The position numbers and the translations under genes are program-made. DNA of 64,000 nucleotides from positions 1,426,001-1,490,000 of the forward strand of contig OZ244931.1 of the NCBI GenBank assembly GCA_965222215.1, read 5' to 3'. The notes beneath the pieces are model-generated. The model saw nothing but the letters and a program-made list of their open reading frames with translations. It ran no database searches and had not been told where the DNA came from. The DNA is from JABJAG01 sp965222215 (lineage in GTDB: Bacteria > Pseudomonadota > Alphaproteobacteria > UBA6615). This document shows positions 42,231 through 51,266 of this stretch, one piece after another. How positions within the stretch are numbered: position 1 is the stretch's first letter; every line of letters begins with the position of its first letter.

Positions 42231-43571
42231 TTACGAGTTTTTGACGAACCGTTCGAGCCAATGGATATCATAATCGGCGTTGGCGAAGGAGGGGTCTTCG
42301 GCGAGCCGCTGGTGCAGCGGGATCGTCGTGGAGATGCCGCTCACGGCCATTTCGTCGAGGGTGCGGCGCAGGCGGCGCAGGGCTTCCGGCCGGTTGCGGC
42401 CGTGAACGATCAGCTTCGCGACGAGGCTGTCGTAGTAGGGCGGGATGCTGTACCCGGCATAGAGCGCTGAATCGACGCGCACGCCGAGCCCGCCCGGCGC
42501 ATGGTACTCCTCCACCCGCCCCGGCGACGGCGCGAAGGTATCGGGATCTTCCGCGTTGATCCGGCATTCGAAGGCGTGTCCTTCGAGCTTGACGTCATCC
42601 TGCGTGATGGAAAGCTTTTCGCCCGCCGCGATACGGATCATTTCCGCCACGATGTCGAAGTCGCAGATCATCTCCGTGATCGGATGTTCGACCTGTACGC
42701 GGGTGTTCATTTCGATGAAGTAGAATTCCCCGTTCTCGTACAGGAACTCGAACGTGCCCGCGCTGCGATAGTTCATCTTTCGCGCGGCGTCGGCGCAGAT
42801 CGCGCCGATGCGTTCGCGCGCCGGGCCATCGAGGACCGGACAGGGGGCTTCTTCCAGGACCTTCTGGTGATTGCGCTGGAGCGAGCAGTCGCGCTCGTAC
42901 AGGTGCACCGCGTTGCCCTGGCCGTCGGCGATGACCTGCACTTCCACGTGACGCGGCTCGCCGAGATATTTCTCGATATAGACCGTGTCGTCGCCGAAGC
43001 CCGACTTGGCTTCCGTGCGCGCCATCTTGAACGCGTCTTCGACCTCATCGAGGCTCTGCACGACCTTCATGCCGCGCCCGCCACCGCCCGCAGCGGCCTT
43101 CACAATGACCGGGAGGCCGATTTCTTTCGCAATTTCAGTGGCCTCCATGGCGTTGTTCACCGCGCCATCGGAGCCGGGCACCACGGGGACGCCCGCAGCC
43201 TTCATGGCGTCCTTGGCCGCGACCTTGTCGCCCATCGTCGCAATGGAGTCGGGCGACGGGCCGATGAAGGCCAGGCCATGTTCCTCGACAATGCGCGCAA
43301 AGCGGGAATTCTCCGACAGGAAACCGTAGCCCGGATGAATGGCGTCGGCGCCGGTGACCGTGGCCGCCGACACGATCGCGGGAATGTTGAGGTAGCTGTC
43401 CTTCGCCGCGGGCGGACCGATGCACACGCTCTCGTCGGCCAGGCGCACATGCATCGCGTAGGAGTCGGCCGTCGAGTGGACGGCCACGGTCGAAATTCCC
43501 AGGTCCTTGCATGCCCGGTGAATACGGAGCGCGATTTCACCGCGGTTGGCGATCAGGACTTTCTCGAACAT
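42231..43571 (-). CDS. accC: Acetyl-CoA carboxylase, biotin carboxylase subunit
   Basis: A 446-residue ATP-grasp enzyme that carboxylates biotin on AccB, the first step of fatty acid synthesis. It begins MFEKVLIANRGEIALRIHRA. The ATP-binding glycine loop KAAAGGGGRGMK, the RDCSLQRNHQKVLEEAP segment and EMNTRVQVEHPITE (metal and bicarbonate site) are intact. It follows accB by 21 bases. The length matches E. coli AccC. Confidence 0.97.
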   Translation of the reverse strand: MFEKVLIANRGEIALRIHRACKDLGISTVAVHSTADSYAMHVRLADESVCIGPPAAKDSYLNIPAIVSAATVTGADAIHPGYGFLSENSRFARIVEEHGLAFIGPSPDSIATMGDKVAAKDAMKAAGVPVVPGSDGAVNNAMEATEIAKEIGLPVIVKAAAGGGGRGMKVVQSLDEVEDAFKMARTEAKSGFGDDTVYIEKYLGEPRHVEVQVIADGQGNAVHLYERDCSLQRNHQKVLEEAPCPVLDGPARERIGAICADAARKMNYRSAGTFEFLYENGEFYFIEMNTRVQVEHPITEMICDFDIVAEMIRIAAGEKLSITQDDVKLEGHAFECRINAEDPDTFAPSPGRVEEYHAPGGLGVRVDSALYAGYSIPPYYDSLVAKLIVHGRNRPEALRRLRRTLDEMAVSGISTTIPLHQRLAEDPSFANADYDIHWLERFVKNS

Positions 43572-43592
43572 CGCGACGCGTCCCCGCGCCGG

Positions 43593-44039
43593 CTATTCGA
43601 CGATGGCGAGAAGTTCGCCGAACTCGACGGGCTGGCCGTTCGTCACAGCAATCTTCGACACCGTGCCGGCGCGTGGCGCCTTCACCTCGTTGAAGGTCTT
43701 CATCGCCTCGATGACCAGGATCGTCTGACCCGCCGACACCGTATCGCCGGCGCGGACCAGCGGCGGGTCGTCGGGGGACTGGGCGAGGTAGATCGTGCCC
43801 ACCATCGGTGCGGTGACGGCGCCGGGGTGGCTTGCGTCGTCCGATGGCGCGGCAGGGGCCGGTGCCAGCGCAGCGGGAGCGGGGGCGGAGACGGCCGGTG
43901 CCGGCGTAGCGGTGCCGGGGCGGGCCACGCGGATACGCTTGCCGCCGTCTTCGTACTCGATTTCGCCGAGCCCGGTTTCGGACAGGAGGTCGGAGAGCTT
44001 GCGAACCAGCTCTGCGTCAATATCGAAGGGATCGCTCAT
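43593..44039 (-). CDS. accB: Acetyl-CoA carboxylase biotin carboxyl carrier protein
   Basis: A 148-residue carrier. The N-terminal part (MSDPFDIDAELVRKLSDLL) is followed by an Ala/Pro-rich linker (about residues 43-70), then the biotinyl domain with the biotinylation motif EAMK (VIEAMKTFNEV). The thumb loop characteristic of AccB is present near PMVGTIYLAQSPDDPPLV. The start was placed at the ATG giving the family N-terminus. bioY at 57 kb supplies biotin for it. Confidence 0.97.
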   Translation of the reverse strand: MSDPFDIDAELVRKLSDLLSETGLGEIEYEDGGKRIRVARPGTATPAPAVSAPAPAALAPAPAAPSDDASHPGAVTAPMVGTIYLAQSPDDPPLVRAGDTVSAGQTILVIEAMKTFNEVKAPRAGTVSKIAVTNGQPVEFGELLAIVE

Positions 44040-44046
44040 GGGCTTG

Positions 44047-44493
44047 CTACAGGTCCATCCGGGCGGCGAGCGCGTCAATGCCGAGGACGTAGCTCACGGG
44101 GCCAAAACCGCACACGACGCCGGTCGCGGCTGCGCTGATATAAGATTTATGCCGGAACTCTTCACGGGCGAAGATGTTCGACAGGTGCACTTCGACGATG
44201 GGGACGTCGAGCAGGCGCAGGGCGTCATGGACCGCGACGGATGTGTGTGTGTAGGCGCCCGCGTTGATCGCGACGCCCGCGGCATTTTCGCGGGCCTCCT
44301 GGATCCAGGCGACGAGTTCGCCTTCGTGGTTGGTCTGGCGGAATTCCAAGTCGTAGCCGCACTTGTCCGCCGCCTCCCGGCAGCGCGCTTCGATATCGGA
44401 AAGCGATTCCCCGCCATAGATGCCGGGTTCCCGCTCGCCGAGCAGGTTGAGGTTCGGTCCGTTGAGAACCCATATGGTTCGTCGTGAACTCAC
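44047..44493 (-). CDS. aroQ: Type II 3-dehydroquinate dehydratase
   Basis: A 148-residue dodecameric enzyme of the shikimate pathway. Signature WVLNGPNLNLLGEREPGIYG carries the catalytic tyrosine; NAGAYTHTSVAVHDAL and VEVHLSNIFAREEFRHKSYI (catalytic histidine) complete the site. GTG at 44493 was chosen as start, with AGGA eleven bases upstream. accB follows after seven bases; the aroQ-accB-accC arrangement is common in proteobacteria. Confidence 0.96.
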   Translation of the reverse strand: MSSRRTIWVLNGPNLNLLGEREPGIYGGESLSDIEARCREAADKCGYDLEFRQTNHEGELVAWIQEARENAAGVAINAGAYTHTSVAVHDALRLLDVPIVEVHLSNIFAREEFRHKSYISAAATGVVCGFGPVSYVLGIDALAARMDL

Positions 44494-44663
44494 TTGATCT
44501 TTTCCTCTGTGAGAAGACTGCGCCGGGTACCATGCGGGCACGATTCAGAGCAATCGGCATCCATGCGCGGCGGCCCCGCGTCTTGTGTTTGCCAACGCCG
44601 GTGCCTGCACGGCCAGCTATGCCTCGACGGGTATCAACGGCTTTGCACCGCCGGACGAGCACT

Positions 44664-45140
44664 TCATTTGGCGCCGTTCGCGTCAGCGTGTGACTGCAGC
44701 TTTTTCAGCAGCCGGTCGAGTTGCGCGACCTCACTCGCGCTGAGCCCGGACAGCAATTCGGCCTCATGGGCGAGCGCCACGGGCACGATTTCGTCGTGAA
44801 CGTCCCGGCCGGCGTGCGTCAGCGCGTAGATTGTGCGCCGCCGGTCCTGGGCGTCGGTCTTGCCCGAGATCATGTCGCGCGTGTCGAGAGATTTCGTAGC
44901 CCGGCTGACCGAGACCTTGTCCATCGCCGTGCGCTCGCAGATCTCTGTCGCTGAGGCCGGGCCGAACCGCCCGAGGACGGCCATCACCCGCCATTCGGAG
45001 ACGCTGAGGCCGAACCGTGCTTCATAGTCGCGCGCGATCGCCTGGCTGACCCGGTTGGTCAGCACGGACAGTCGGTAGGGCGTAAATTTTTCGAGTTCGA
45101 GATGGACCGGCGCGCGGTTCCCGATGTCGCCGTCAGCCAT
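44664..45140 (-). CDS. MarR family transcriptional regulator
   Basis: A 158-residue winged-helix regulator, usually a ligand-responsive dimeric repressor. The start MADGDIGNRAPVHLELEKF was set at an ATG after the promoter and palindrome. LSVSEWRVMAVLGRFGPASA and ICERTAMDKVSVSRATKSL form the recognition region; DAQDRRRTIYALT is the wing. A perfect 20-bp palindrome 14 bases before its start strongly suggests autoregulation. Its ligand and other targets are unknown. Confidence 0.92.
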   Translation of the reverse strand: MADGDIGNRAPVHLELEKFTPYRLSVLTNRVSQAIARDYEARFGLSVSEWRVMAVLGRFGPASATEICERTAMDKVSVSRATKSLDTRDMISGKTDAQDRRRTIYALTHAGRDVHDEIVPVALAHEAELLSGLSASEVAQLDRLLKKLQSHADANGAK

Positions 45141-45153
45141 GGGTGAGACCCTG

Positions 45154-45173
45154 TTGGTTTCAAGTGAAACCAA
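45154..45173. promoter_or_regulatory. Perfect palindromic operator of the MarR regulator
   Basis: TTGGTTTCAAGTGAAACCAA, a 9-2-9 inverted repeat without mismatch, overlapping the downstream edge of the -10. The position fits a repressor that blocks RNA polymerase at its own gene. Confidence 0.75.
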
Positions 45174-45200
45174 ATTAGGCAGGGCGAAGGCGCCGGTCAA
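45172..45200 (-). promoter_or_regulatory. Predicted promoter of the marR gene
   Basis: On the minus strand TTGACC (45195-45200) and TAATTT (45172-45177) are separated by 17 bases. The -35 overlaps the stop of the upstream GNAT gene, so marR has its own promoter inside the operon. Confidence 0.6.
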
Positions 45201-45697
45201 TCCGCGCGGTAGGGCGACACAACCCGAAGTTCCAGTATCGGCAGGATGCGGCCGGGAATGTCCCCTGAGTGATGGTCGCCGATGCGTTTTGCACCGAACC
45301 CCTCATAGAACCCCGCCGCATGGGGATCGGAGATGATCTTGACGGTGTCGAGATGTCGCGCGGCGGCCACCGCCTGCATGTGGGTCATCAGGGCGCGGCC
45401 CACGCCCTGGCCGATGAATGCGGGCGACACGAACATCCGTACCAGTTCGTCGCCGTCGAGAAGATAGAACCCGACAAGCTCTGCGCCCGCTTCCGCGACC
45501 GCACATGCGTGTCGGGTGATCTGCGCCGATGAGATCGCGATATCGTGCCGGGTCGCTTCGATGAATTCGTCGCCGTAGCCCCAATGCCGCTTGGACCGTT
45601 CGGCGAGACCGCTCAGTTCGGGGGCTTCGAAGGGGTGCGCCCGGCGGATCGTGATGCGGGGCCGTTCAGGACGCCCGGTCGAGGTGCGCGCGGACAT
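45197..45697 (-). CDS. GNAT family N-acetyltransferase
   Basis: A 166-residue acetyltransferase. ELVGFYLLDGDELVRMFVSP and AFIGQGVGRALMTHMQAVA (acetyl-CoA loop Q/RxxGxG/A) are the core, with FYEGFGAKRIGDH near the end. ATG 45697 was chosen; ATG 45709 is possible. The start overlaps the end of the UDG gene by 32 bases, suggesting coupling. Substrate unknown. Confidence 0.85.
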   Translation of the reverse strand: MSARTSTGRPERPRITIRRAHPFEAPELSGLAERSKRHWGYGDEFIEATRHDIAISSAQITRHACAVAEAGAELVGFYLLDGDELVRMFVSPAFIGQGVGRALMTHMQAVAAARHLDTVKIISDPHAAGFYEGFGAKRIGDHHSGDIPGRILPILELRVVSPYRAD

Positions 45698-46328
45698 GGC
45701 GGAATACATCCTCGAACATCCCGGTCGTGAGCCGTCCGGTGTTCGTGTTGTATCGTGAGCAGTGGTAGCTGTTGGCAAGCAGGACGGGTCGTGCGTTGAC
45801 GTCGATCTCGTGCATGGCCTCATGCCCGAACGCCATTGCCGATTGTTTGTAGCCGAGGGCCGCCAGCGTTGCCTTGTGGGCCAGGCCGCCCAACGCAAGC
45901 ACAGCCTGGAGGTTCGGCATGGCTTCCAGTTCCGACAGGAAAAACGGCCGGCACGCGGCAACTTCGGCCCCGACCGGCTTGTTCTGCGGCGGCACGCAGC
46001 GAACGGCGTTCGTGATCCGGCAGTCGACGAGCTCGACGCCGTCGTCCGGGGATGCGGCGTAGGTGCCGGTTGCGAAGCCGAACTTGTTCAGGGTCGGGTA
46101 GAGGAGGTCGCCCGCATAGTCGCCGGTGAAGGGGCGGGCGGTACGGTTGGCTCCTTTCAGGCCTGGCGCGAGGCCGACGATCAGCAGCCGGGCGCCGAGG
46201 GCTCCGAAGCTCGGGACCGGGCCGTTGTGGAAATCGGGAAACTTCTCTGCGTTGGCGTCCCGGAATTCGGCCAGCCGTGGGCAGAGCCGGCAGTCGTGAT
46301 CGGGCGTCTTGGGTGTTGCTGCGCTCAA
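45666..46328 (-). CDS. Uracil-DNA glycosylase, family 5 (UDGb)
   Basis: A 220-residue Fe-S DNA-repair enzyme that removes uracil and related damaged bases. Cluster cysteines begin at CRLCPRL near residue 14. GLAPGLKGANRTARPFTGDY is the family 5 motif A, lacking the Asp/Asn seen in families 1 and 4. The second motif is HCSRYNTNTGR. It follows the NYN gene after six bases and overlaps the GNAT gene. No other uracil glycosylase is in the window. Confidence 0.9.
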   Translation of the reverse strand: MSAATPKTPDHDCRLCPRLAEFRDANAEKFPDFHNGPVPSFGALGARLLIVGLAPGLKGANRTARPFTGDYAGDLLYPTLNKFGFATGTYAASPDDGVELVDCRITNAVRCVPPQNKPVGAEVAACRPFFLSELEAMPNLQAVLALGGLAHKATLAALGYKQSAMAFGHEAMHEIDVNARPVLLANSYHCSRYNTNTGRLTTGMFEDVFRHVRAHLDRAS

Positions 46329-46334
46329 GGCCGT

Positions 46335-46979
46335 CTAGCCGCGGCCGGTCGCGGCCTGGTCCTCCTCGAAATCGTCATCGTCGTCGACATAGTCGTCATC
46401 GAAGTCGTCGTCGTAATCGTCTTCGTCGTCGTCGTTTCGCGCCGGACGGTGGCTGCGTTCGCGCGCGATTTCGTCACGCAGGTTCTTCAGGTCGACGAAG
46501 CTGTCGGCCTGCCGGCGAAGCTCGTCGGCAATCGTCGCGGCATTGTTGGCGACCGTGCTGATGACGGTCACGCGCGCGCCGCGGCGCTGCACGGCCTCCA
46601 CAAGACGGCGATATCCGCCGTCGCCGGAAAACAGGATGATGTGGTCGACCCTGTCGGCGATCTCCAGCATGTCGACCGCCAGATCGACGTCGATTGAGTT
46701 CCGGATACGCCGGCGGCCGGTCGAGTCCGTGAAATCCTTGGCCGGTTTCGTCACCAGCGTGTATCCGTTGTAGTCCAGCCAGTCGACGAGCGGGCGGATC
46801 GGCGAGTACTCCTGATCCTCGATCAGGACCGTGTAGTAATAGGCCCGCACGAGATTGGTCCCGTCCTGAAACATCGCGAGAAGCTTTTTGTAGTCGATAT
46901 CGAAATCGAGGCCGCGCGCCGTGGCGTAAAGATTTGCACCGTCTATGAAAACAACTGTCTTTTCAGAGGCTTTGAGCAT
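46335..46979 (-). CDS. NYN domain protein (LabA/DUF88 family, PIN-like)
   Basis: A 214-residue putative ribonuclease. TVVFIDGANLYATA, SIDVDLAVDMLEIA and IILFSGDGGYRRLVEAVQ carry the conserved aspartates of the PIN-like active site. The last 40 residues are an extreme Asp/Glu tract (DDDEDDYDDDFDDDYVDDDD), likely disordered. Members of this family have been linked to RNA processing, but no substrate can be assigned here. It is first in the NYN-UDG-GNAT run. Confidence 0.9.
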   Translation of the reverse strand: MLKASEKTVVFIDGANLYATARGLDFDIDYKKLLAMFQDGTNLVRAYYYTVLIEDQEYSPIRPLVDWLDYNGYTLVTKPAKDFTDSTGRRRIRNSIDVDLAVDMLEIADRVDHIILFSGDGGYRRLVEAVQRRGARVTVISTVANNAATIADELRRQADSFVDLKNLRDEIARERSHRPARNDDDEDDYDDDFDDDYVDDDDDFEEDQAATGRG

Positions 46980-47145
46980 CTGGCTTTATCCTTCACTTAA
47001 ATGCGCTTCGCCGGACGGCGTCGCATGGTATTGATGTTTTTTGGGCACCGCGATAAGCCGCAGCGATCTGGAATGGCGGTCTAAATAGCGCGCCGGTTAC
47101 CGCCTGTCCAGCGTCCGGCGGACGGTCTATCCGGGTGGATTTTCC

Positions 47146-47649
47146 ATGATTCTGATCGCCCTAGGCGGCAACCTCCCCAGCCCCGATTTCGGTACGCCCC
47201 GCGACACGATCGAGGCCGCCCTGGCGGCCCTTCAGGCGCAGAATGTCGAGGTTTTGGCGCAGTCGCGCTGGTATTCGACCGCGCCCGTTCCGGCGTCCGA
47301 CCAGCCCGATTTCACCAATCTCGTCGTTCAAGTGCGATCAGACCGGGAACCCGGCAACCTGATGACCTTGCTGCATGAGGTGGAAAGCCGGTTCGGTCGC
47401 GTGCGGCATGTCCGAAACGAAGCACGCGTACTCGATATCGATCTGCTCGACCATAACGGGGAAGTCCGCACGTCGTGGCCGATTCTCCCGCATTCCCGTC
47501 TGGCTGAGCGGGCGTTCGTCCTCGTTCCCCTTCGCGATGTGGCGCCGAACTGGCGGCACCCGGTAACCGGAGACCATGTGGACGAATTGATCGATCGGGC
47601 GCCGGATCGTGCCGGGATCACCCTTTTGGCGCCGGATGAGGGCCCCTGA
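47146..47649 (+). CDS. folK: 6-hydroxymethyl-7,8-dihydropterin pyrophosphokinase
   Basis: A 167-residue enzyme that pyrophosphorylates hydroxymethyldihydropterin in folate synthesis. ALGGNLPSP, RFGRVRHVRNEARVLDIDLL and LPHSRLAERAFVLVPLRDVAP are signature segments; two metal-binding aspartates lie in LDIDLLDH. GGGTGGA is near the ATG. It stands just before rpoZ, as in many alphaproteobacteria. Confidence 0.95.
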   Translation: MILIALGGNLPSPDFGTPRDTIEAALAALQAQNVEVLAQSRWYSTAPVPASDQPDFTNLVVQVRSDREPGNLMTLLHEVESRFGRVRHVRNEARVLDIDLLDHNGEVRTSWPILPHSRLAERAFVLVPLRDVAPNWRHPVTGDHVDELIDRAPDRAGITLLAPDEGP

Positions 47650-47673
47650 GGGTCAAAATGGGGGCCTAAACGG

Positions 47674-47702
47674 TTGGCTTTTCTGGTTTTTGCGCCTATA
47701 TA
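47674..47702 (+). promoter_or_regulatory. Predicted promoter of rpoZ
   Basis: TTGGCT and TATATA are separated by exactly 17 bases, 37 bases before the rpoZ start. Five of six -35 matches are not reached, so strength is uncertain. Confidence 0.55.
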
Positions 47703-47738
47703 CCTGCCGAAATCGAATTCAGGCCCCGGAGGCAATCA

Positions 47739-48131
47739 ATGGCCCGCGTAACAGTCGAAGACTGCATCGAACGCATTCCGAACCGCTTTGATCTGGTGAT
47801 GCTCGCCGGTCAGCGTGCACGCGAGATTTCGGCCGGTGCGCCGATCACCGTCGAGCGCGACAACGACAAGAACCCGGTGATCGCGCTGCGCGAGATCGCG
47901 GACGAGACCGTTGAGCTCGAGAACCTGCAGGAAGCCCTTATCGTCGGCCAGCAGAAACATGTCGAGTTCGACCTTCCGGAAGAAGATGAGGTCGTTGAAT
48001 TGCTCGAGTCCGAGAGCAACATCGCGGGCGTCGAGCAGGAAGCCCCGGCGGCCGACGGTGAAGACACCGGTGAGCCGGAAATGCCGCAGATGCGTTTCGA
48101 GGATGCGGTCGAAGAGAGCCAGGACGACTGA
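47739..48131 (+). CDS. rpoZ: RNA polymerase omega subunit
   Basis: A 130-residue subunit that helps assemble RNA polymerase and forms part of a ppGpp binding site in known systems. MARVTVEDCIERIPNRFDLV, LAGQRAREISAGA and NKNPVIALREIA-like segments are conserved. The C-terminal 50 residues are acidic, as usual in alphaproteobacteria. A terminator follows before relA/spoT. Confidence 0.97.
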   Translation: MARVTVEDCIERIPNRFDLVMLAGQRAREISAGAPITVERDNDKNPVIALREIADETVELENLQEALIVGQQKHVEFDLPEEDEVVELLESESNIAGVEQEAPAADGEDTGEPEMPQMRFEDAVEESQDD

Positions 48132-48182
48132 CGTTCCCATGCCCGGCCGGTGCGGCGTGGCCCGCCCGGCAAGACAGGATCG

Positions 48183-48218
48183 AAAAGCCCGGGCGCACCC
48201 GATGCGGCCGGGCTTTTT
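48183..48218 (+). terminator. Intrinsic terminator after rpoZ
   Basis: AAAAGCCCGG and CCGGGCTTTT pair over 10 bp around a 15-base GC-rich loop, followed by further T. It separates rpoZ from the (p)ppGpp synthetase gene, so the latter probably has its own promoter or depends on read-through. Confidence 0.85.
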
Positions 48219-48250
48219 CGTGCGCGCGGTTTCGGGGCTAAGATAAAGCG

Positions 48251-50434
48251 ATGATGCGTCAGGACGAGCTTGTCGAGAAGGTGCGCGCCTACGATCCCAG
48301 CGTGGACGAGGCGGCGTTGAACCGCGCCTATGTGTTCGCGATGAAGGCGCACGGATCGCAGAAACGCGCGTCCGGTGACCCGTACTTCAGCCACCCGCTG
48401 GAGGTCGCCGGTATCCTGACGAACTACCATCTGGATACGGCGTCGATCATTACGGCGCTGCTTCACGACACGGTCGAGGACACCGAGGCCACCAGCGAAG
48501 AGATATCCCAGCTTTTCGGCGACGAGATTGCCCAACTTGTCGAGGGCGTAACGAAGCTCACGCAACTCGAACTGCAATCGACGCGGGCCAAGCAGGCGGA
48601 GAATTTCCGCAAGCTGCTGCTGGCCATGAGTCGGGACATCCGGGTCTTGCTCGTCAAGCTGGCGGACCGGCTGCACAACATGCGCACCATCGAACATATG
48701 GCGAGTGAGGACAGCCGCCGCCGCATTGCGCACGAGACCATGGATATCTATGCGCCGCTCGCGGAGCGGATCGGCATGCACGATATCAAGGACGAGCTCG
48801 AGGACAGGGCGTTTCGGGAGCTGTATCCGGAGGCGCGGGAATCCATCGTAAAACGGCTGGAGTTTCTGCGCTCGGAGGGCAAGAGCGTTGTCGAATCCGT
48901 ACTCGCCGAACTCCGCTCGGTTTTCGATGAAACCGATATTGACGCCGAGATCGCGGGACGGGAGAAGTCTCCCTATTCGATCTGGCGGAAAATGCAGCGG
49001 ACCCAGTCGTCGGTGGAGCAGCTTTCCGACATTATTGCGTTCCGCGTCGTCGTGCCGACCGTTCCCGAGTGCTATGAGGCGCTGGGCGAGATTCACAGTC
49101 GCTATCGTGTCGTGCCCGGTCGCTTCAAGGACTATATCTCGACACCGAAACCGAACGGCTACCGCTCGCTTCACACCAGTGTTCTCGGCCTCGCCGACCA
49201 CCGTATCGAAATCCAGATCCGCACGTCGGAAATGCACGACGTGGCGGAGCGCGGTGTCGCCGCCCACTGGGTCTATAAGGAGACCGGCTCGGGCCCGGCG
49301 TCGAGCGCGATGCGCGAGGAGAGCCAGCAGTACCGATGGTTGCAGGAACTGCTGGAAATCCTGGAGAACGCCGCGGCACCGGAGGATTTTCTCGCCCACA
49401 CGCGGCTGGAGATGTTCTCCGACCAGGTGTTTTGCTTTTCGCCCCGGGGGGACGTGTTTTCGCTGCCGCGCGGCGCGACCCCGATCGACTTCGCCTATGC
49501 GGTGCACACGGATATCGGGGACAAGTGCGTCGGCGCGATCATCAACGGTCGCAATATGCCGCTTCGCACAGCGCTTCAGAATGGTGACCAGGTCGAGGTT
49601 CTGACCTCGAGAAACCAGACGCCGTCGCCGGACTGGGAAAAGCTGGTCGTCACGGGCAAGGCCCGCGCCCGCATCCGGCGCGTATTGCGCGAAGCGGAAA
49701 TGCGCCAGTATGTCGATCTTGGTCAGGGCATCCTCGAAAAGGCGTTCGGGCGCGTGCAGGAGCCCCTGGAAACCGCGCCTCTCGATGACGCGCTCGAAGA
49801 ATTTCACGCGGATTCGGTCGAGGATCTCTTCGCGATGGTCGGACAGGGTGTCTATACCGGGCGGGACGTGGTGCGTGCGGTGTTCCCGGACAAGGTCGAT
49901 GCGGGCAATCCGAGCAAGTCCGGCGGCTCGATTTTTTCGCTGCGTCGCCGCAAGCCCAAACCGGCGGTGGACGGCGAACATGCCGTGCCGATCAGTGGTT
50001 TGACACCGGGCATCGCTGTCCACATGGCGAAATGTTGCTACCCGTTGCCGGGCGACCGCATTGTCGGGGTCAGCACCACCGGCAAGGGTGTGACGATCCA
50101 TACGATCGACTGCATGACGCTGGAAGCCTTTGCGGATAGTCCGGAGCGTTGGGTGGATGTCGCCTGGGAACAGAATTCCGATGTGTCGGGAGCCGAACTG
50201 GTCAGCCGCCTCAACGTGACCCTGGTCAACGAACCCGGCGCACTTGCCGAGCTCGCGGCCACGATCGCCGGTGCGCAGGGCAACATCTCGAACCTGAAGT
50301 TCACAAACCGGACGCCGGACTTCTTCGATATGGTCGTGGATATCGAAGTCGCCGACGCCAAGCACCTCAACTCCATCATGACAACACTGCGCGGTCACGG
50401 CTCGGTCAGCACTGTCGAACGGGCGAAGAGCTGA
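48251..50434 (+). CDS. Bifunctional (p)ppGpp synthetase/hydrolase (RelA/SpoT homologue)
   Basis: A 727-residue stringent-response enzyme. The N-terminal HD hydrolase has ALLHDTVEDT. The synthetase domain carries GREKSPYSIWRKM and STPKPNGYRSLHTSV. A TGS domain (CFSPRGDVFSLPRGATPIDF), a helical zone with MAKCCYPLPGDRIVG and a C-terminal ACT domain complete the long form. Both catalytic sites look intact, so it is the single bifunctional Rsh type usual in alphaproteobacteria. It follows rpoZ and precedes pdxJ. Confidence 0.97.
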   Translation: MMRQDELVEKVRAYDPSVDEAALNRAYVFAMKAHGSQKRASGDPYFSHPLEVAGILTNYHLDTASIITALLHDTVEDTEATSEEISQLFGDEIAQLVEGVTKLTQLELQSTRAKQAENFRKLLLAMSRDIRVLLVKLADRLHNMRTIEHMASEDSRRRIAHETMDIYAPLAERIGMHDIKDELEDRAFRELYPEARESIVKRLEFLRSEGKSVVESVLAELRSVFDETDIDAEIAGREKSPYSIWRKMQRTQSSVEQLSDIIAFRVVVPTVPECYEALGEIHSRYRVVPGRFKDYISTPKPNGYRSLHTSVLGLADHRIEIQIRTSEMHDVAERGVAAHWVYKETGSGPASSAMREESQQYRWLQELLEILENAAAPEDFLAHTRLEMFSDQVFCFSPRGDVFSLPRGATPIDFAYAVHTDIGDKCVGAIINGRNMPLRTALQNGDQVEVLTSRNQTPSPDWEKLVVTGKARARIRRVLREAEMRQYVDLGQGILEKAFGRVQEPLETAPLDDALEEFHADSVEDLFAMVGQGVYTGRDVVRAVFPDKVDAGNPSKSGGSIFSLRRRKPKPAVDGEHAVPISGLTPGIAVHMAKCCYPLPGDRIVGVSTTGKGVTIHTIDCMTLEAFADSPERWVDVAWEQNSDVSGAELVSRLNVTLVNEPGALAELAATIAGAQGNISNLKFTNRTPDFFDMVVDIEVADAKHLNSIMTTLRGHGSVSTVERAKS

Positions 50435-50510
50435 GTTGCGTTCGCCCGGGTTGACCTCACGCACGTCACGGCCAATTGTTAGACAGAATCCGAAACAGTG
50501 AGGCTCTTCA

Positions 50511-51266
50511 ATGGCTTCCGAACTACGCCTCGGCGTTAATGTCGATCATGTGGCGACCATCCGGAATGCCCGCGGTGGTGGACTTCCCGACCCCGTGCGC
50601 GCGGCCCGCGCCGCGGCGGCAGCTGGTGCGGACAGCATCGTCGCGCATCTGCGCGAAGACCGGCGGCATATTTCGGACGAGGATCTCATGCGTCTGCTCG
50701 ACGCGATCGAGATTCCGCTGACACTCGAGATGGCGGCGACGGACGAAATGCTGGATATCGCATTGCGCCACGGACCGCATTCAGTGTGCATCGTTCCGGA
50801 ACGGCGCGAGGAGCGCACGACAGAAGGAGGCCTCGACGTCGTATCGGGACACAACCATCTGAAACGGTTTGTCGACGACCTCGGCGGACGCGGGGCCATC
50901 GTCTCCATGTTCATCGAACCGGATTCCGCACAACTCGATGCGTCACGGTCGATCGGCGCACCGGCGGTCGAGATTCATGTCGGCGCCTATTGCGATGCGG
51001 TGATCGCCGGCGACGAAAGTCTCGCGTCGGATTTGCTGGCGCGGATCGTGGACGCAGCACAATACGGTGCGAGCATCGGCCTGAAGGTACATGCCGGCCA
51101 CGGCATCACCTTCGACACGGTGGGGCCGATTGCCGCCATCCCGCAGATCGAGGAATTGAACATCGGTCACTTCCTGATCGGCGAAGCGATTTTCGGCGGC
51201 CTCGACAGCGCGATCCGTCGGATGCGGTCGCTGATGGACGGTGCGCGCGCCGAGGCGAGCGCATGA
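50511..51266 (+). CDS. pdxJ: Pyridoxine 5'-phosphate synthase
   Basis: A 251-residue TIM-barrel enzyme of the DXP-dependent vitamin B6 pathway, joining 3-amino-2-oxopropyl phosphate to DXP. LGVNVDHVATIRNARGG is the N-terminal signature; AHLREDRRHI, CIVPERREE, TTEGGLDV and NIGHFLIGEAIFGGL follow. GTGAGG precedes the ATG. acpS overlaps its stop by four bases. Confidence 0.97.
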   Translation: MASELRLGVNVDHVATIRNARGGGLPDPVRAARAAAAAGADSIVAHLREDRRHISDEDLMRLLDAIEIPLTLEMAATDEMLDIALRHGPHSVCIVPERREERTTEGGLDVVSGHNHLKRFVDDLGGRGAIVSMFIEPDSAQLDASRSIGAPAVEIHVGAYCDAVIAGDESLASDLLARIVDAAQYGASIGLKVHAGHGITFDTVGPIAAIPQIEELNIGHFLIGEAIFGGLDSAIRRMRSLMDGARAEASA

